Numbered from the stretch's first letter, positions 16,980-25,172 are shown. The stretch: 64,000 nucleotides of DNA from Nocardia acididurans (GCF_016741815.1 NZ_JAERRJ010000002.1:124001-188000); one strand, 5' to 3'. The notes: generated by a model from the letters alone, not told the origin. Made by a program: numbers and translations.

Positions 16980-17531
16980 GTGCGCTCACCGACGGATCAC
17001 ACCGCGCGCCTGCGCGGCGCTGCCGTCGGCGCGGCTTCGGGTGCGGTCGCCGTCGCCGCGCACGGCCTGGGCGGAGGCAACCCCGCACCGGAGGGTCCGG
17101 CGCTCGCGCTGTTGTTCGCGGCGTGCGGGTTGATCGGCGTACTGGTGGCCTCGATCCGGCCGCGGTACGGACTGGTGTCCGTCATGGGCATGCTGGCGGC
17201 GGGGCAGGCCATCGGGCACGCCGCGCTGTCGCTGTCGCCGGGCCACCACCATCACACGACGTCGACCGCCATGCTGGTGGCGCACGCGGTGGCCGTTCCG
17301 GTCGGTGCGCTGCTCATCCGGGCCGCGGAGGCCGGGATGCGGCGGGCTGTCACGAGTGTCCGGCGGTTCGTGCTCGCGCTGGGACTCGAACCACTGCCCG
17401 CCGTGCGATCCGCGCGCACCACCGGCACCGATGATCGGGCGACGCTACACCGTGTGCGGCTGAGTGCGGGGATCGCGCGGCGTGGGCCACCCTTCGGCAC
17501 GCGCCCGTTTTCTCACCTCGCAACGGAATAG
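16980..17531 (+). CDS. small membrane protein with His-rich loop, upstream of copper chaperone/DyP genes
   Basis: 183 residues from a GTG at 16980. Three or four hydrophobic helices (AAVGAASGAVAVAAHGLGG, ALLFAACGLIGVLVASI, VSVMGMLAAGQAIGHAALSLS, AVAVPVGALLIRAAEAG) surround a loop with four consecutive histidines (SPGHHHHTTS). The C-terminal 60 residues are basic and soluble. I recognise no named family. The gene precedes PCu(A)C and DyP genes on the same strand, so a role in metal handling or membrane placement of that system is a contextual inference. Confidence 0.7.
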   Translation: MRSPTDHTARLRGAAVGAASGAVAVAAHGLGGGNPAPEGPALALLFAACGLIGVLVASIRPRYGLVSVMGMLAAGQAIGHAALSLSPGHHHHTTSTAMLVAHAVAVPVGALLIRAAEAGMRRAVTSVRRFVLALGLEPLPAVRSARTTGTDDRATLHRVRLSAGIARRGPPFGTRPFSHLATE

Positions 17532-17668
17532 AACCGCGGCACACCGCGTGCGCTCGGTCCTCCCGGCATGACGGGGACGGCCGTGCGCCGTCGAAACATG
17601 CTGTGGCCGACCGTGGTTCAGCTTCCGGTTCGAGGTTTCACCGCTTCATCCGACGATCGGAGTCTGTC

Positions 17669-18217
17669 GTGTCCAGTTCTGTTCTCGCCCGGCGTGGCGT
17701 CGTACGGCGTTTCGGCGCTGCCGCCGCCCTCGCGACCCTGGCCGTGTTTCCCGTGGCCTGTTCCTCCTCCACTACGCCCGCGACACCGGCCGACGCAGCC
17801 GCCTCGGTGGTCATGAAGGATCAGTGGATCAAAGCCGCCGACAGCGGGATGTCCGCCGCCTTCGGCGTGCTGGAGAACACCGGGGATCGCCCGGTCACGC
17901 TGGTGGCCGCCACCAGCCCGGCCTCGGCGACCGTGGAGATCCACGAGGTCACCGCCGATGCCAACGGCAACAAGACCATGCACCCCAAGGAGGGTGGGCT
18001 CACCATTCCCGCGCACGGGTCGGCGACGCTGAAGCCGGGTGCGGATCACCTGATGTTCATGGGGTTGAAGGAGCCGCTGCGCACGGGTGCGGAAACGGCC
18101 CTCACCCTGACCTTCTCGGACGGCTCCACCGCCACCGTGACCGCGCAGGTGCGCGACTTCGCCGGTGGCAAGGAGAATTACGAATCCGCCCCCGAAAGTC
18201 CCGCGCACGGTGGCTGA
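17669..18217 (+). CDS. PCu(A)C-type periplasmic copper chaperone, lipoprotein-like
   Basis: 182 residues from a GTG at 17669 with GGAG upstream; the frame to 17603 lacks a start signal. It has an arginine-containing N terminus, a hydrophobic core and a VACSSS cleavage region resembling a lipobox, though the preceding Pro is unusual. The mature domain carries the copper site, His then Met (HEVTADANGNKTM) and HLM after about 22 residues, close to the family H(M)x10Mx21HxM pattern. It would bind Cu(I) outside the membrane, for example for oxidase maturation. Its stop overlaps the DyP gene start. Confidence 0.9.
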   Translation: MSSSVLARRGVVRRFGAAAALATLAVFPVACSSSTTPATPADAAASVVMKDQWIKAADSGMSAAFGVLENTGDRPVTLVAATSPASATVEIHEVTADANGNKTMHPKEGGLTIPAHGSATLKPGADHLMFMGLKEPLRTGAETALTLTFSDGSTATVTAQVRDFAGGKENYESAPESPAHGG

Positions 18218-19436
18218 TCAGCAGTCACCGCATCCCGCCCGGCTGTCGCGGCGACGCCTGCTCGGTGGCGGCGCGGCCGTGGCCGGGGCCGCCGGTGCGG
18301 CCGGAATCGGCTGGGGCGCGGCCACTCTCACCCATCGTGAGCACGATCGCGATGCCGGACTGGAAACGGTGCCGTTCTACGGCCCGCATCAGGCCGGGAT
18401 CGACACCGAACCGCAGCGCCACGTCGCGTTCGTCGGCTTCGATCTGCTGCCCGGCACCGATCGCGACGATGTCATCGGCCTGCTCAAGATCTGGACCGAT
18501 GACGCGGCCCGGCTCACCCAGGGCATTCCCGCACTCGCCGATACCGAGAAGGAACTGGCGGTGCGACCCGCCCGGCTCACCGTCACCGTCGGATTCGGGC
18601 CGGAGCTGTTCACCAAGGCGGCCATGACCCATGCCCGCCCGCACTGGCTGAAACAGTTGCCGCCGTTCTCGATCGACCGGCTGGAGGAGTCCTACACCGG
18701 CGGCGACCTGCTGCTGCAGGTGTGCGCCGACGAGGCCACCACGGTGTCGCACGCGGTGCGCGTGCTGTCCAAGCATGTGAAATCGCTGGTGTCGGTGCGA
18801 TGGGTGCAGCGCGGATTCCGCGACGCGCCCAAGGGCCAGACCATGCGCAATCTCATGGGCCAGGTGGACGGCACGGTCAATATCGCCCCGGGCACAGTCG
18901 ATTTCGATCGACTGGTGTGGGACGACGGCGCGAACCGGTCCTGGATGGCGGGCGGCACCTCGATCGTGTTGCGCCGCATCGCCATCAATATGGATACCTG
19001 GGACGAGCTCGACGACGACGGGCGTGAGCTGACCGTCGGACGGCGCGTATCCAATGGTGCACCCCTCACCGGCACACAGGAATTCGACGAACCGGATTTC
19101 GCGGCCGTCGACCAGTACGGCATTCCGGTGATCCCGCCCTCCTCGCATGTCGCGCGGGCGCATCACACCTCCGACGGTGAACGGTTCCTGCGGCGCGGCT
19201 ACAACTACGACGACGCGCCCGCACCCGGGGCGGTGTCGAATTCGGGACTGCTGTTCGCGGCGTATCAGCGTGATGTCGATGCGCAGTATCTGCCCGTGCA
19301 GCAGCGGCTCGCGGATTTCGATGCCCTCAACCAGTGGACGACACCGGTCGGATCAGCGGTTTTCGCCATCCCGCCGGGCGTTCCGCAATCGGGCCGCTAC
19401 CTCGGGCAGCAGCTGTTCGAGGACTCAGGGAGCTGA
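18210..19436 (+). CDS. Tat-exported DyP-type heme peroxidase
   Basis: 408 residues from a GTG at 18210, overlapping the chaperone stop by eight bases. The N terminus SRRRLLGGGAAVAGAAGAAGIG is a Tat signal, implying export of the folded, heme-loaded enzyme. The DyP signature GxxDG is GQVDG with Asp220, and the proximal heme ligand is His313 in SSHVARAH. It resembles EfeB-like DyP proteins. Substrates may be dyes, phenolics or heme-related compounds. The tight overlap with a PCu(A)C gene indicates a shared envelope metal or redox function. A terminator hairpin follows. Confidence 0.93.
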   Translation: MADQQSPHPARLSRRRLLGGGAAVAGAAGAAGIGWGAATLTHREHDRDAGLETVPFYGPHQAGIDTEPQRHVAFVGFDLLPGTDRDDVIGLLKIWTDDAARLTQGIPALADTEKELAVRPARLTVTVGFGPELFTKAAMTHARPHWLKQLPPFSIDRLEESYTGGDLLLQVCADEATTVSHAVRVLSKHVKSLVSVRWVQRGFRDAPKGQTMRNLMGQVDGTVNIAPGTVDFDRLVWDDGANRSWMAGGTSIVLRRIAINMDTWDELDDDGRELTVGRRVSNGAPLTGTQEFDEPDFAAVDQYGIPVIPPSSHVARAHHTSDGERFLRRGYNYDDAPAPGAVSNSGLLFAAYQRDVDAQYLPVQQRLADFDALNQWTTPVGSAVFAIPPGVPQSGRYLGQQLFEDSGS

Positions 19437-19442
19437 TCCGTT

Positions 19443-19485
19443 CGGGTCGGGCCGGACCGCGTCACGCGCGATCCGGCCCGGCCCG
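19443..19485 (+). terminator. terminator after the DyP gene
   Basis: An inverted repeat of nine bases (CGGGCCGGA at 19448-19456, TCCGGCCCG at 19472-19480), extendable outward with GGG/CCC, is followed by GGGTTTT at 19488-19494. It closes the copper chaperone/DyP operon seven bases after the stop. Confidence 0.65.
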
Positions 19486-19499
19486 TAGGGTTTTCCGAT

Positions 19500-19835
19500 A
19501 TGACCGTGCTGCGTTCGATCCTGCTGTTCGGGCTGGCCGCCTGCGCCGAGATCGGCGGCGCGTGGCTGATCTGGCAAGGGGTGCGCGAACATCGCGGCTG
19601 GGCCTGGATGGGTGCGGGCGTGATCGCGCTCGGACTGTACGGCTTCGTGGCGACCCTGCAACCCGATGCCAATTTCGGGCGGATTCTGGCCGCCTACGGC
19701 GGTGTCTTCGTCGCGGGCTCGCTGGTGTGGGGCATGGCGGTGGACGGATTCCGGCCCGATCGGTGGGATGTCCTCGGCGCACTGGTGTGCCTGGCGGGTG
19801 TCGCGCTCATCATGTACGCGCCTCGATCCACGTGA
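19500..19835 (+). CDS. YnfA/UPF0060 family small membrane protein
   Basis: 111 residues with four transmembrane helices filling the entire chain. Landmarks are [60 protein letters not shown] and GVALIMYAP, the UPF0060 pattern. The family is SMR-like and some members are suggested to be small multidrug or surfactant exporters, but function is not established. It starts with ATG at 19500, just after the DyP terminator, so it probably has its own promoter or depends on read-through. Confidence 0.92.
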   Translation: MTVLRSILLFGLAACAEIGGAWLIWQGVREHRGWAWMGAGVIALGLYGFVATLQPDANFGRILAAYGGVFVAGSLVWGMAVDGFRPDRWDVLGALVCLAGVALIMYAPRST

Positions 19836-19943
19836 AACCAACTGTGTCCAGCGTGCATTCATGCATCGCGTGCAAAGTTGCACCTCGGCCGCCGGGGCGG
19901 GAAAGTGGCGATCGATCGGCGAAATTGATTGCGCGTGAAGCGA

Positions 19944-20573
19944 TTACGCGTCGGCACCCAAGAGCGCGTCGATGATGGCGCGCGCGGTGGGAATCGCGCT
20001 CTCGTCACCCATGCGCGAGGCGGTATTGGCGCTCGACACCAGGGCGTCGAGCTGGAAGGCCAGCGCGTGCGGGTCCCGGCCCGGCACGAAGCCCTGCTCC
20101 TGCGCGCGCCCGATCTCCTTCTCCAGCAACGCGAACCAGTCCGCGCGATCGGCGGCGAGCGCATCGCGCACCGGTCCGGGACGGCTGTCGAACTCGGCCA
20201 GTCCGGCCACCCGGAAGCAGCCACCCGGCATGACGGGCTCGTCCACATAGCTCAGCCAGTTGGCGATGAGCGCGCGCAGCCGCGGCATCCCCTTCGGTGA
20301 TTCGAAGGCGGGGCGCGCCACGTAGTCGATGAACACCTCGCGCGCGGATTGCACGGCGGCCAGTTGCAGATTCTCCTTGGTGCCGAACAGGGTGGCGACA
20401 CCGCTCTTGCTCACCCCGAGATCGCCGGCGAGCCGGCCGAGGCTCAGGCCGGTGAGACCCTCCACCGAGGCCACGTCCGCGGCGTGCCGGGCGATCGTGG
20501 CGCGCGCCCGCGCGCCCTTCAGCAGGCGCTGGTCGGAAATCTGCTCGTCAGAGAGCTGCACGGGATCACTCAC
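19944..20573 (-). CDS. TetR family transcriptional repressor of the adjacent MFS/SGNH operon
   Basis: 209 residues from a GTG at 20573 with GGAAGG directly before it. The N-terminal helix-turn-helix is typical (VEGLTGLSLGRLAGDLGVSKSGVATLFGTKENLQLAAVQ). The C-terminal domain (GGCFRVAGLAEFDSRPGPVRDAL) resembles YcdC-like TetR C domains. It is divergent from the MFS gene, and two near-identical imperfect palindromes lie between them, the normal arrangement of a local autorepressor of an exporter. Confidence 0.9.
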   Translation of the reverse strand: MSDPVQLSDEQISDQRLLKGARARATIARHAADVASVEGLTGLSLGRLAGDLGVSKSGVATLFGTKENLQLAAVQSAREVFIDYVARPAFESPKGMPRLRALIANWLSYVDEPVMPGGCFRVAGLAEFDSRPGPVRDALAADRADWFALLEKEIGRAQEQGFVPGRDPHALAFQLDALVSSANTASRMGDESAIPTARAIIDALLGADA

Positions 20574-20607
20574 CCTTCCATCTTGGCATCACGCCTTGCA
20601 AAAACGC

Positions 20608-20619
20608 ACGATCGGTCGT
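20608..20619. promoter_or_regulatory. putative TetR operator half 1
   Basis: ACGATCGGTCGT, an imperfect 12-bp palindrome of the form ACGAnCGnTCGT. It lies 25 bases start-to-start from the second copy in the TetR/MFS divergent intergenic region. Confidence 0.6.
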
Positions 20620-20632
20620 ACTTTTCAACAAT

Positions 20633-20644
20633 ACGAACGATCGT
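20633..20644. promoter_or_regulatory. putative TetR operator half 2
   Basis: ACGAACGATCGT, the same pattern ACGAnCGnTCGT as the first site. The pair is 35-64 bases from the TetR start and about 50-80 bases from the MFS start, so binding would cover both promoters. Confidence 0.6.
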
Positions 20645-20690
20645 ACGTACAGTTTCCTTCCCTTCGCGGCCCTTCGCTCGAAAGCACGAC

Positions 20691-22217
20691 ATGACAGAGA
20701 CCTCCGCGCGAACCGACCACGCGCACTCCCCCGCCCCGCCGCCCGACACCGCGGCAGCCACTCCACCCGACACCGCGCCGGCCGACTCCAGCGCGGCGCG
20801 CGCGGCTGACGCGGATTCGACTGTCCCGCTCAGCATTCCGCCGACCGACGGCGCGGCGGCCGCGGCGGCACGGCGCGCACTGCTGGTCGCCTGTGGCGCG
20901 GCCTTCGTCGCCTTCCTCGACCTCTCCGTGGTCAATATCGCCTTCCCCGCCATGACCCGGGACTTCCCCGGCACCGCGGCCAGTGCGCTGACCTGGGTGG
21001 TCAGCGGCTACGCCGTGGCCTTCGCGGCGCTGCTCACCCCGGCCGGGCAACTCGCCGACGCGCTGGGGCGCGGCCGCGTATTCCTCGGCGCGCTGGCCGG
21101 ATTCGCGCTGACCTCCCTGCTGTGCGCGATCGCGCCGGGCGCGGAATGGCTCATCATCGGACGCTTCCTGCAGGGGGCGACCGCGGCCTTTCTCATTCCG
21201 GCCGGGCTCGGCCTGGTCCTGAGCGTCACTCCCCCGGCGCGCATCGGCGTGGCCATGGCCGCCTGGACGGCAGCCGGTGGATTCGCCGCCACGATCGGCC
21301 CGGCCGTGGGCGGCGCACTCGTCGAATGGTTCGGCTGGCGTTCGGTTTTCGTGATCAACCTGCCCATCGCGGCGCTGCTCGTCGCGCTCGGGCTGCGGCT
21401 CGCCGCCGGCGACGTCCGGCACGGCGGCGGACTGCCCGACCTGGTCGGCACCGCCGCGACCGCGCTCGGCATCGGCGGCGTGGTCGCGGCGGTCACCCAG
21501 GGGCAGCAGTGGAGCTGGGCCGACGGGCGCACCCTCGCCGCCGGGCTCGGCGGGCCGGCACTGCTGGCCGTGGCGCTGTGGCGGTCGCGACGGCACCCGC
21601 GCCCGGCCATCGCGGTCGGGCTGTGGCGCAGTCACCGGTACGCGCTGGTCAATGCCACCGCCTTCGTGTTCGGCGCGACCATTTTCGCCTGGCTGCTGGC
21701 CGGACCGCTGTGGCTCGACACCGTGTGGCAGTACTCGGTGCTCGAATCCGCGGGAGCCATGACGGTGGGCGCCATCGCCTCCATGGTGACGGCGGTGCTC
21801 GCCGGGCGCGCACCCGATTCCTGGCAGCGGTGGCTCGGGGTGCTGGGCGCGCTGATGTTCGCGGCCTCCACCTTCTACATGAGCACCGATATCTGGAATG
21901 CCACGCCCGCGCTGTGGACGGCATGGGTGCCCGCGGGCATTCTCGGCGGGGGCGGCATCGGCATCATCCTCACCGTGCTCGGCACCGCGGCCGCGAAATC
22001 ACTTCCCCCGCAGCGTTTCGCGGCGGGCGTGGGAATGAATCTCACGGCCCGGCAGTCCGGCGGCGCGCTCGGCGTGGCCATGCTGGCGGCCGTGTTCGCG
22101 GCCCATCCCACCGACGGGCTCGCCGCCTTCCACACCCTGTTCACCCTCTGCGCGGCCGTCGCGGTCGCCGCGGCGGTACTCGCCGCCGTACCCACTCGAT
22201 CCGAGGAGAACCTTTGA
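20691..22217 (+). CDS. MFS drug exporter, DHA2 (EmrB/QacA) type
   Basis: 508 residues from the ATG at 20691. About 65 N-terminal residues are Ala/Pro/Asp-rich and cytoplasmic, followed by 13-14 predicted membrane helices. Helix 1 has the DHA2 motif FLDLSVVNIAFPAM, and the antiporter motif C region is GFAATIGPAVGGALVEWFGWRSVF. It would export a hydrophobic compound using the proton gradient. It is under the divergent TetR gene, and its TGA overlaps the TTG of the SGNH hydrolase, so the two are translationally coupled. Confidence 0.93.
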   Translation: MTETSARTDHAHSPAPPPDTAAATPPDTAPADSSAARAADADSTVPLSIPPTDGAAAAAARRALLVACGAAFVAFLDLSVVNIAFPAMTRDFPGTAASALTWVVSGYAVAFAALLTPAGQLADALGRGRVFLGALAGFALTSLLCAIAPGAEWLIIGRFLQGATAAFLIPAGLGLVLSVTPPARIGVAMAAWTAAGGFAATIGPAVGGALVEWFGWRSVFVINLPIAALLVALGLRLAAGDVRHGGGLPDLVGTAATALGIGGVVAAVTQGQQWSWADGRTLAAGLGGPALLAVALWRSRRHPRPAIAVGLWRSHRYALVNATAFVFGATIFAWLLAGPLWLDTVWQYSVLESAGAMTVGAIASMVTAVLAGRAPDSWQRWLGVLGALMFAASTFYMSTDIWNATPALWTAWVPAGILGGGGIGIILTVLGTAAAKSLPPQRFAAGVGMNLTARQSGGALGVAMLAAVFAAHPTDGLAAFHTLFTLCAAVAVAAAVLAAVPTRSEENL

Positions 22218-22936
22218 CCACCAACGATATTCACGCGACCGGCGAGCCACGCACCGAGGCGAACGATCCCCTCGTGCTGTCGGACGCGGCCGCCCGCGCA
22301 CTGCTGCGCGAGACGCCCTGGCGCAGGTTCGCGGTGATCGGCGACTCGACCGCGGCCGGAACCGGTGATCCGGCACCGGGATACGAGACACTGCCGTGGG
22401 CGGATCGGCTGGGTCGCTGGCTGCGGGACGCGCACCCGGAGTCCGCCTATCTCAATACCGGGCGCATGGGTGCGACCATCCCCGAAGTGGGTGCGGAGCA
22501 GCTCGACCGGCTGTACGCGTTCCGGCCGGACCTGGTGCACGTCACCTGCGGGGGAAATGACCTGTTCCTGCGGAATGCCGAACTCGCCGAGGTGGAACAC
22601 GATCTCGACGAACTGTGTGCGAGCGCGACCTCCACCGGGGCGCGGCTGTCGATGTTCACCCTCGCCGATGCTTTCACCGGCCGGATGACGCCGCTGCGAC
22701 CGCGCTTCGCCGCCTTCGCCGATATCGTGCGCCGGGTCGCGGCCCGCCACGATGCGATTCTCACCGAATTCTGGGAGCATCCGGCCCGGCTCCGAGCGGA
22801 CTGGCTCAGCGCGGACCTCATCCATCTCACCATGGCCGGACACGCGGTGGTCGCCGCCGAACTGGCGAAATCCTATGCCCGCCACGCCGATCCGCACGCG
22901 GTGACGCAGCCCGCCGAACTCATCGGCGACCGCTGA
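22214..22936 (+). CDS. SGNH/GDSL hydrolase
   Basis: 240 residues. The TTG at 22214 overlaps the MFS stop (TTGA) and follows a strong GAGGAGAA site, so it is clearly the start although the frame is open further upstream. Block I is VIGDSTAAGTGDP with nucleophile Ser45, block III is TCGGNDLF, and block V is the Asp/His pair in DLIHLTMAGH. No signal peptide is present. SGNH enzymes are esterases, lipases or acyltransferases. The coupling to an exporter suggests modification or detoxification of the exported compound. Confidence 0.92.
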   Translation: MTTNDIHATGEPRTEANDPLVLSDAAARALLRETPWRRFAVIGDSTAAGTGDPAPGYETLPWADRLGRWLRDAHPESAYLNTGRMGATIPEVGAEQLDRLYAFRPDLVHVTCGGNDLFLRNAELAEVEHDLDELCASATSTGARLSMFTLADAFTGRMTPLRPRFAAFADIVRRVAARHDAILTEFWEHPARLRADWLSADLIHLTMAGHAVVAAELAKSYARHADPHAVTQPAELIGDR

Positions 22937-22960
22937 CCGCACCCGCCCCGGCAAGTGAAA

Positions 22961-22990
22961 CGCGCCGCGCCCGAGTTCGGGCGCGGCGCG
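22961..22990 (+). terminator. very strong terminator hairpin after the MFS/SGNH operon
   Basis: A perfect 14-bp GC-rich stem (CGCGCCGCGCCCGA at 22961-22974 and its complement at 22977-22990), 24 bases past the SGNH stop and preceded by GAAA. There is no T tract. Confidence 0.8.
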
Positions 22991-23007
22991 TCAGGTACGG
23001 CGAACCG

Positions 23008-23309
23008 GTGCCGACGGGCGGCAATGTACTCAGTGCCGAAGGGCGGCTAGCGAACTCAGTGCCGAAGGGCGGCTAGCGAACTCACTGCCGTTGGGCGGCA
23101 CCTGGCTCACTGCCGTTGGGCGGCACCTGGCTCACTGCCGTAGGGCGGCACCGTACTCAGTGCCGTAGGGCAGCACCGTACTCAGTGCCGTAGGGCAGCA
23201 CCGTACTCAGTGCCGTAGGGCAGCACCGTACTCAGTGCCGTAGGGCAGCACCGTACTCAGTGCCGTAGGGCAGCAACTAACTCACTGCCAGAGGGCGGCG
23301 ACGAACACA
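23008..23309. repeat. tandem array of about twelve 25-bp repeats running into the 3' end of a membrane-protein gene
   Basis: Units begin GTGCCG or CTGCCG and end in CTCA. The commonest core is GTGCCGTAGGGCAGCAC followed by CGTACTCA. Units at 23160-23259 are identical, units at 23110-23159 are a transition, and those at 23008-23109 are diverged pairs; two units are 26 bp. Each unit contains a mini-hairpin TGCC-GTAG-GGCA. The rightmost unit (23285-23309) is the last coding part of the convergent gene ending at 23282, and each unit carries on the minus strand a TGA at the position of that gene's stop. The array therefore looks like an expansion of the gene's 3' end. There are no spacers, so it is not CRISPR. 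Nothing else is seen in this 345-base gap apart from the terminator. Confidence 0.9.
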
Positions 23310-23632
23310 TTGACGACGGCCAGCGCGCCCGCGGCGTGCGTCATCCACGGGACCGCCTTGCCGCGCTTGGCATCCGCGCGACCCACTTCGGCGAAGCCCG
23401 CGACCGCCACCGCGATCACCAGCTTCACCGCGAGCTTCGCATTGTCGGGCTCCTTGTCGAGGGAATCGATCGCCGACGCCATACCCGCCAGCGCGAGGCC
23501 GGTGAGCAACTGCAGCCGCGCACCCCACACCATCAATTCCGACACCCGCGGCTGCGAGGCGGCGTAGCCGCCGACGACCGCCGCCATACCGAGCAGATGC
23601 GCCACGACCACCAGGTTGTAGACGAAGTCCAT
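23282..23632 (-). CDS. small four-helix membrane protein, unknown function
   Basis: 116 residues from the ATG at 23632 (MDFVYNLVVVAHLLGMAA); the frame continues to 23665 without support. It has four hydrophobic helices with a conserved-looking His and Gly pattern (AHLLGMAAVVGGYAA, LLTGLALAGMASAID, KLVIAVAVAGFAEVGRADA, AAGALAVVNVFVAALW). This type of small integral protein is common in Actinobacteria and is usually annotated as hypothetical. Its final eight codons and stop are the last unit of the 25-bp tandem array, which becomes its 3' untranslated region. Confidence 0.75.
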   Translation of the reverse strand: MDFVYNLVVVAHLLGMAAVVGGYAASQPRVSELMVWGARLQLLTGLALAGMASAIDSLDKEPDNAKLAVKLVIAVAVAGFAEVGRADAKRGKAVPWMTHAAGALAVVNVFVAALWQ

Positions 23633-23745
23633 GGCTGCACACGGTAGTGGATCCCGCCGCGGCAACGACAGTCGGTAGTACCGGAAAGCGCTGCTGCCGG
23701 GCGGACGCTGGTTTCATGAACGCCCGCGTCGGGTAGTCCACCTCA

Positions 23746-23788
23746 AGGATCCTGCTCGTAGTGCGCCCCGTAATGCGCGGAGGATCCT
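23746..23788. promoter_or_regulatory. pair of AGGATCCT palindromes before the GT9 gene
   Basis: AGGATCCT occurs at 23746-23753 and again inside the perfect 12-bp palindrome GGAGGATCCTCC at 23779-23790, 35 bases apart. They lie between the start of the membrane-protein gene and the glycosyltransferase start. They could be operator sites or a small hairpin; no regulator can be named. Confidence 0.3.
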
Positions 23789-23825
23789 CCTGTTATGGGC
23801 AGTGAGACCGGCTAGGAGAACTCAG

Positions 23826-24815
23826 GTGGCGGTTGTACTCGTGCTGCGTGCACGCGGACTGGGTGATCTTCTCACCGCGGTCCCCGCACTGCGCGCGTTG
23901 CGCCGGGCCCGGCCCGGTGACCACATCGCGCTGGCAGCACCCCACCGCCTGAAACCTATTGTCGATCTCATCGCCTCGGTCGACGAAATGCTGCCCATCG
24001 CCGACCCGGCCCCGCTGCGCTGGGATGGCGAACCACCCGCCCTCGGCGTCAATCTGGACGGCTCCGGCGCGGAAAGCATTGTGCAACTGGCGAAGACGAA
24101 GCCCGAGCGGATTCTCACCTATCGCAATCCCGCCTTTCCGGACCTGCCCGGACCGGAGTGGGAACCCGATATGCACGATGTGGACCGCTGGTGTCATCTG
24201 CTCGAGACCGATGGCATCACCGCCGACCGCCGCAATCTCGGATTGGTGCCGCCGGTGGCCACCACCAGCCATCGCGACTGTGTGGTCGTGCACGTGGGCG
24301 CGGGATCGCCCGCGCGGCGCTGGCCGCCGGATCGATTCGCGGCCGTGGTGCGGCATCTGCTCGTGCAGGGGCGTGAAGTGGTACTGACAGGTGACGAGAG
24401 CGAACGCGATCTCGCCTTCGGGGTCGCGGCCCGCGCCGGGCTGTCACCGAATCGGGTGCTGGCCGGGGATCAGAATCTCATCGAACTCGCCGCGACGGTG
24501 GCCGAATCGGCGCTCGTGGTGTGCGGGGATACCGGGGTCGCCCATCTCGCCACGGCGTTCGGCACGCGCACGGTACTGCTGTTCGGGCCGACGCCGCCCA
24601 GTCGCAGCGGGCCGCCGCCGCATCTGCTCGGCCGGCACGCGGTGCTGTGGGCGGGTCAGACCGGTCACCACGACGGCGAGACGCCCGATGCCGGTCTCCT
24701 ACGTATCGGGGTGCCCGAGGTGCTCAACGCGGTCGACAAGCAACTGCGCAAGCGGCCGTGGCCGGGGACGGGGATGGATCGCCGTGGGCAGCAGGCCTTT
24801 CGCCGCGTCGGATAA
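23826..24815 (+). CDS. glycosyltransferase family 9 (heptosyltransferase-like)
   Basis: 329 residues from a GTG at 23826 with AGGAGAA at 23814-23820; a GTG at 23802 is the alternative. The N-terminal VLVLRARGLGDLLTAVPALRALRRA is the family signature, as in WaaF/WaaC. The C-terminal nucleotide-sugar domain has HVGAGSPARRWPPDRFAAV and CGDTGVAHLATAFGTRTVLLFGPT. GT9 enzymes transfer heptose or related sugars. Actinomycetes lack heptose LPS, so the acceptor is probably another cell-envelope glycan or a natural product. It stands alone and is convergent with the ArsR gene. Confidence 0.9.
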   Translation: MAVVLVLRARGLGDLLTAVPALRALRRARPGDHIALAAPHRLKPIVDLIASVDEMLPIADPAPLRWDGEPPALGVNLDGSGAESIVQLAKTKPERILTYRNPAFPDLPGPEWEPDMHDVDRWCHLLETDGITADRRNLGLVPPVATTSHRDCVVVHVGAGSPARRWPPDRFAAVVRHLLVQGREVVLTGDESERDLAFGVAARAGLSPNRVLAGDQNLIELAATVAESALVVCGDTGVAHLATAFGTRTVLLFGPTPPSRSGPPPHLLGRHAVLWAGQTGHHDGETPDAGLLRIGVPEVLNAVDKQLRKRPWPGTGMDRRGQQAFRRVG

Positions 24816-24833
24816 CGACCGTCAGGACAGCGG

Positions 24834-25157
24834 TCAGGGCATATTGTCGCCACGCGCGTTCGATACGGCCGCGGAGTAGGCGGCGATGGCGCTCGGCCAG
24901 AACTGTTCGAGATAGTCGCGCGCATCGGCCAGGCCGCGCGGGTCCAGGGAGTAGAGCCGCTTGTTTCCAGCGGGCCGGACCATGACCAGTCGCGCTTCGC
25001 GCAGCACTTTCAGGTGCTGGGAGATTGCTGAACTACTGACCCCGAGGGTCGCGGCGAGGTCGCCGACCGACCGGGGACCCTGCGGCAGCGCCTCGAAAAC
25101 CGCGCGGCGGGTGGGGTCGGCGAGCGCGCTCAGCACTCGCACTCCGTTAGTGGGCAC
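24834..25157 (-). CDS. ArsR/SmtB family transcriptional regulator
   Basis: 107 residues from a GTG at 25157. It is a winged helix with the pattern RVLSALADPTRRAVFEAL, SVGDLAATLGVSSSAISQHLKVLREARLVMVRPAGNKRLYSLDP. No CxC metal motif is present in the recognition region, so it is probably a non-metal-sensing member, as in those associated with SRPBCC or transport genes. A GGGCAC-N9-GTGCCC repeat overlaps its start codon and may be its own operator. Confidence 0.9.
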   Translation of the reverse strand: MPTNGVRVLSALADPTRRAVFEALPQGPRSVGDLAATLGVSSSAISQHLKVLREARLVMVRPAGNKRLYSLDPRGLADARDYLEQFWPSAIAAYSAAVSNARGDNMP

Positions 25158-25172
25158 TTACATAGCGTGCCC
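25152..25172. promoter_or_regulatory. candidate ArsR autoregulatory site
   Basis: GGGCAC at 25152-25157 and GTGCCC at 25167-25172 form a perfect 6-bp inverted repeat with a 9-base spacer overlapping the regulator start codon. Position fits autorepression. Confidence 0.4.

Noticed and set aside
23008..23309. CRISPR array
   Set aside because: Units are directly adjacent with no unique spacers, and no cas gene is near.
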